A stretch of 7,675 nt of DNA from Desulfobacteraceae bacterium. GTDB lineage: Bacteria; Desulfobacterota; Desulfobacteria; Desulfobacterales; UBA5616. Position numbers and translations under genes: made by a program. The notes under the pieces were generated by a model that had not been told where the DNA came from, did not search any database, and was given only the letters and a program-made list of their open reading frames with translations. The stretch is taken from NCBI GenBank assembly GCA_030620375.1, contig JAUXEW010000140.1:1-7675 (forward strand), given 5' to 3'. The stretch's first letter is position 1, and every line of letters starts with the position of its first letter. This document shows, in pieces, positions 5,688 through 7,675 of this stretch.

Positions 5688-7025
5688 ATGGGCGGCATCA
5701 GCTGTAAGACCCGGGAAGACGTTTTAAGAATTGTCAAAGAAAAAAATATTAGTTTCATACAATTCTGGTTCACGGATGTCTTGGGGGTTTTAAAAAGTTT
5801 TGCCATCACGCCATCTGAACTGGAAGAAGGGATGAGTGAGGGCATGGGGTTTGATGGATCTTCCATTGAAGGATTTGCCCGGATCGAAGAAAGCGATATG
5901 ATCGCTATGCCGGATCTGGAAACCTTTCAGCTCGTTCCATGGCGATCCGGCGATTTGCCCGTTGCCAGGATGTTCTGCGATATACTTAACCCGGACGGTT
6001 CCCCGTATGCAGGTGATCCCCGTTATGTACTAAAACGACTATTGAAGGAGATCGCCCGGAAGGGGCATACGTTTTTTGTGGGTCCTGAATTGGAGTATTT
6101 TTATTTTGAAAACAGCAAAAGTACAAAAGGGCTGGATACGGCCGGATATTTTGACGCCAGACCGTTGGATATGGGCGCGGATCTAAGGCGACAAACTATT
6201 TTTTCCCTGCAGTCCTTAGGGATTCAGGTAGAATACAGCCATCATGAGGTCGCCCCCAGCCAACACGAGATTGATTTAAGGTATGATGAAGCATTGAAAA
6301 TGGCGGACAAGACCATGACCTATCGAATCGTTGTGAAGGAGATTGCCCGCCGTAACGGATACCATGCCACCTTTATGCCCAAACCGATCTATGGTGTTAA
6401 CGGCAGCGGTATGCATGTTCACCAATCCTTATTTGAAGGAGATAACAATTTATTTTTTGACAGTGCTGATCCGTATCATCTGTCGAAGATGGCCAAATGG
6501 TATATTGCCGGAATCATGAAACATGCCCCGGAAATCATCGCCGTTACCAATCAATGGGTCAATTCCTATAAACGCCTGGTGCCCGGATATGAAGCGCCGG
6601 TGTACATTTCCTGGGCTCTGCGCAACCGGTCCGCCATGATTCGGGTTCCCATGTATAAGCCCGGAAAAGAAGTGGCTACGAGAATTGAATTTCGCGCGCC
6701 GGACCCTGCCTGTAATCCTTATCTTGCTTTTTCTGTTATGCTGGCTGCCGGGCTAAAGGGAATCGAAGAGAAATACGAATTGCCCGACCCCATTGAAGAG
6801 GATATCTTTGAGATGACGGAACAAGAGCAGAGGGACAGGGGAATTTCAACACTTCCCGGAAATCTGTATGCTGCCATTTTGGAGGTGGAAAAGTCGGATC
6901 TGGTTCGGGGCGCCCTTGGAGAACATATTTTTAAAAAGTTTATTGAAAACAAAAAGATCGAATGGGACCTTTATCGGACCCATGTAAGCCAGTATGAGAT
7001 AGAAAAATACTTGCCCATAACATAG
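5688..7025 (+). CDS. glnA: Type I glutamine synthetase, alpha subtype (not adenylylated)
   Basis: Cytoplasmic dodecameric enzyme making glutamine from glutamate, ammonia and ATP, the entry point of nitrogen assimilation. The 445-residue length and the FDGSSIEGFARIEESDM segment (55-71) match the alpha (Bacillus/Thermotoga-like) subtype. Active-site marks are GPELEYF (132-138; Glu134 and Glu136), HHEVAPSQHEID (185-196; Glu187 and Glu194), NGSGMHVHQSL (238-248; His243), the flap Glu in PGYEAPV (299-305), NRSAMIRVP (313-321) and RIEFRAPDPACNPYL (332-346; Glu334 and Arg336). At the place of the adenylylated Tyr of beta-type enzymes (NLYDLP) this protein has DIFEM, with Phe374, and it lacks the beta-type insert. 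It is therefore unlikely to be controlled by GlnE. Arg65 aligns with the Arg implicated in glutamine feedback inhibition in Bacillus. It follows DUF401 by 51 nt and precedes cutA by 88 nt. Confidence 0.97.
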   Translation: MGGISCKTREDVLRIVKEKNISFIQFWFTDVLGVLKSFAITPSELEEGMSEGMGFDGSSIEGFARIEESDMIAMPDLETFQLVPWRSGDLPVARMFCDILNPDGSPYAGDPRYVLKRLLKEIARKGHTFFVGPELEYFYFENSKSTKGLDTAGYFDARPLDMGADLRRQTIFSLQSLGIQVEYSHHEVAPSQHEIDLRYDEALKMADKTMTYRIVVKEIARRNGYHATFMPKPIYGVNGSGMHVHQSLFEGDNNLFFDSADPYHLSKMAKWYIAGIMKHAPEIIAVTNQWVNSYKRLVPGYEAPVYISWALRNRSAMIRVPMYKPGKEVATRIEFRAPDPACNPYLAFSVMLAAGLKGIEEKYELPDPIEEDIFEMTEQEQRDRGISTLPGNLYAAILEVEKSDLVRGALGEHIFKKFIENKKIEWDLYRTHVSQYEIEKYLPIT

Positions 7026-7113
7026 TGAGGAATAGGGAATTGCTTGTTCAAGGATACTCGGTGCGACTCCCTGTCCTGATCGTTAAAAATGTGGTTGAAA
7101 TGTTTGGAGCAAA

Positions 7114-7434
7114 ATGATGAAGGAAATCAACATTGTTTATATGACTGCCGGAAGTTTGGCGGAAGCAAGAACCATCGGCAAATCTCTGGTGAAATCCAAA
7201 TTGGCTGCGTGTGTAAACATTATTGACAACATGAGTTCCGTCTATTGGTGGGAAGGAAAAATTCAAGAGGACAAAGAAGTGGTTCTGATTGCCAAGACGA
7301 CCCGGGCATGCGTGCCTGAATTGATTGAAGAGGTTAAATTACTGCACAGTGATGATTGCCCTTGTATAGTGGCATTGGCGGTAGACAGCGGGAATATTGA
7401 TTTTTTAAATTGGATTGCCGAAGAAACGGCATAA
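7114..7434 (+). CDS. cutA: CutA1 divalent-cation tolerance family protein
   Basis: A 106-residue cytoplasmic protein of the CutA1 family: small, very stable trimers with a ferredoxin-like fold related to PII signalling proteins. Some members bind copper and were linked to metal tolerance, but the general role is unsettled. Family marks are the N-terminal strand NIVYMTAGSLAEARTIGKSLVKSKLAACVNI (6-36), the SVYWWEGKIQEDKEVVLIAKT core (42-62) and the C-terminal GNIDFLNWI (93-101). The usual HxYxxPE metal/loop motif reads HSDDCPCIVAL (78-88), so the Tyr is Asp and a Cys-Pro-Cys pair replaces the Pro-Glu region. Two adjacent ATGs exist. GGAG at 7106-7109 is 4 nt from the first and 7 nt from the second (7117), so the second may be used. 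It lies 88 nt after glnA on the same strand. Confidence 0.93.
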   Translation: MMKEINIVYMTAGSLAEARTIGKSLVKSKLAACVNIIDNMSSVYWWEGKIQEDKEVVLIAKTTRACVPELIEEVKLLHSDDCPCIVALAVDSGNIDFLNWIAEETA

Positions 7435-7464
7435 TGTCCAGGGACGACAGACACCATATCAAAG

Positions 7465-7469
7465 GATAC
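7465..7469 (+). repeat. Left copy of target duplication GATAC
   Basis: GATAC directly abuts the left terminal repeat and is repeated exactly at 7645-7649 beyond the right terminal repeat. The next base outward differs on both sides, so the repeat is 5 bp. Confidence 0.6.
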
Positions 7470-7644
7470 GAGACCTTTGCAAAACGTCCCTTTTTGCCCA
7501 TTTTCTACGTCAGGCTCAAATTTTGTACGCAGTGAAGCTTTTTAGCGCTATCCTCGAAATACTCAATGTATTCCTGTGGTTGATCCGCCTGAGGCGGACG
7601 CCTTCCTTGAACTTGAACAAAAATAAACATTTTTCAAAGGTCTC
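7470..7644. mobile_element. Non-autonomous MITE-like element, about 175 bp
   Basis: The ends are GAGACCTTTG (7470-7479) and CAAAGGTCTC (7635-7644), exact complements. The match continues imperfectly to 36 bp (7470-7505 with 7609-7644; 27 of 36 positions by hand comparison), with most differences being transitions. A direct repeat GATAC stands immediately outside each end (7465-7469 and 7645-7649), as expected of a 5-bp target duplication. If one base more is counted in each end, the duplication would be ATA. No transposase is encoded, so it would have been moved in trans. The ends resemble insertion-sequence termini of the GAGACC-TTTGCAAAA type, but I cannot name the parent family. An internal palindrome lies at 7584-7598. 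Confidence 0.75.
7584..7598. repeat. Internal palindrome of the small element
   Basis: TCCGCCT (7584-7590) and AGGCGGA (7592-7598) are exact complements around a single G, giving a 6-bp GC-rich stem with a 3-nt loop in RNA. It is the most GC-rich part of the element. It has no T-run on the plus strand. Confidence 0.6.
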
Positions 7645-7649
7645 GATAC
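7645..7649 (+). repeat. Right copy of target duplication GATAC
   Basis: Second copy of GATAC, directly after the right terminal repeat CAAAGGTCTC. Together with 7465-7469 it supports insertion by a cut-and-paste transposase. Confidence 0.6.
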
Positions 7650-7675
7650 CTTAAATGGGGGGGACGATTCTTAAA

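Noticed and set aside
7026..7113. Terminator or regulatory hairpin between glnA and cutA
   Set aside because: Only AGGGA/TCCCT with a 29-nt loop was found. That is too weak to report, and no T-run is present.
7048..7266. Antisense open frame over the 5' part of cutA
   Set aside because: It mirrors cutA codon structure and has no ribosome site or family resemblance.
7415..7654. 79-codon open frame running from the end of cutA through the small mobile element
   Set aside because: It starts with a TTG inside cutA, has no ribosome site, and nearly all of it is the repeat element read through. Low-complexity, basic composition does not look like a protein domain. It is reported as a property of the element, not as a gene.
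1..7675. CRISPR array, tRNA, rRNA, toxin-antitoxin pair or defence island
   Set aside because: I saw no regularly spaced repeats, cloverleaf-like sequence or defence-family motifs on either strand.

Overview
This is a compact bacterial chromosomal window of moderate GC. It carries seven protein-coding genes in three transcription blocks, plus one small non-autonomous mobile element at the right edge. The protein families point to an anaerobic Desulfobacterota (former Deltaproteobacteria) genome: an alpha-type glutamine synthetase, a DUF401 membrane protein, an MFE-2-like short-chain dehydrogenase, and a short repeat with GAGACCTTTG ends of a kind I associate with Desulfobacteraceae. This assignment is an inference from recall, not a database result.

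Left part (1-2300, plus strand). A clear intrinsic terminator (31-79) closes an upstream gene that lies outside the window. It is followed by tsaD, the tRNA t6A threonylcarbamoyltransferase. A 195-bp gap rich in competing inverted repeats then separates tsaD from a stand-alone 3-hydroxyacyl-CoA-dehydrogenase-like SDR with a strong ribosome binding site.

Middle part (2330-4340, minus strand, then a divergent gap). An MFS_3-type exporter is followed 48 nt downstream by a small winged-helix protein, apparently as one operon. A perfect 12-bp stem overlaps the stop codon of the winged-helix gene. The 295-bp gap upstream of the MFS gene separates it from the divergent rightward block and holds several palindromic, operator-like sequences.

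Right part (4341-7675, plus strand). A DUF401 multi-spanning membrane protein, type I glutamine synthetase (glnA) and cutA follow at 51- and 88-nt spacing, plausibly as one transcription unit. CutA, a structural relative of PII, sits where a PII gene often follows glnA. Downstream of cutA lies a transposase-less element of about 175 bp (7470-7644) with imperfect 36-bp terminal inverted repeats and a 5-bp direct repeat (GATAC) on each side. The element plus one target copy is exactly 180 bp and is open in one frame.

I see no CRISPR array, tRNA, rRNA, phage gene or obvious new defence system. The most interesting items are the small mobile element, the glnA-cutA pairing next to a DUF401 transporter, and the MFS/winged-helix pair with palindromes in the divergent gap.
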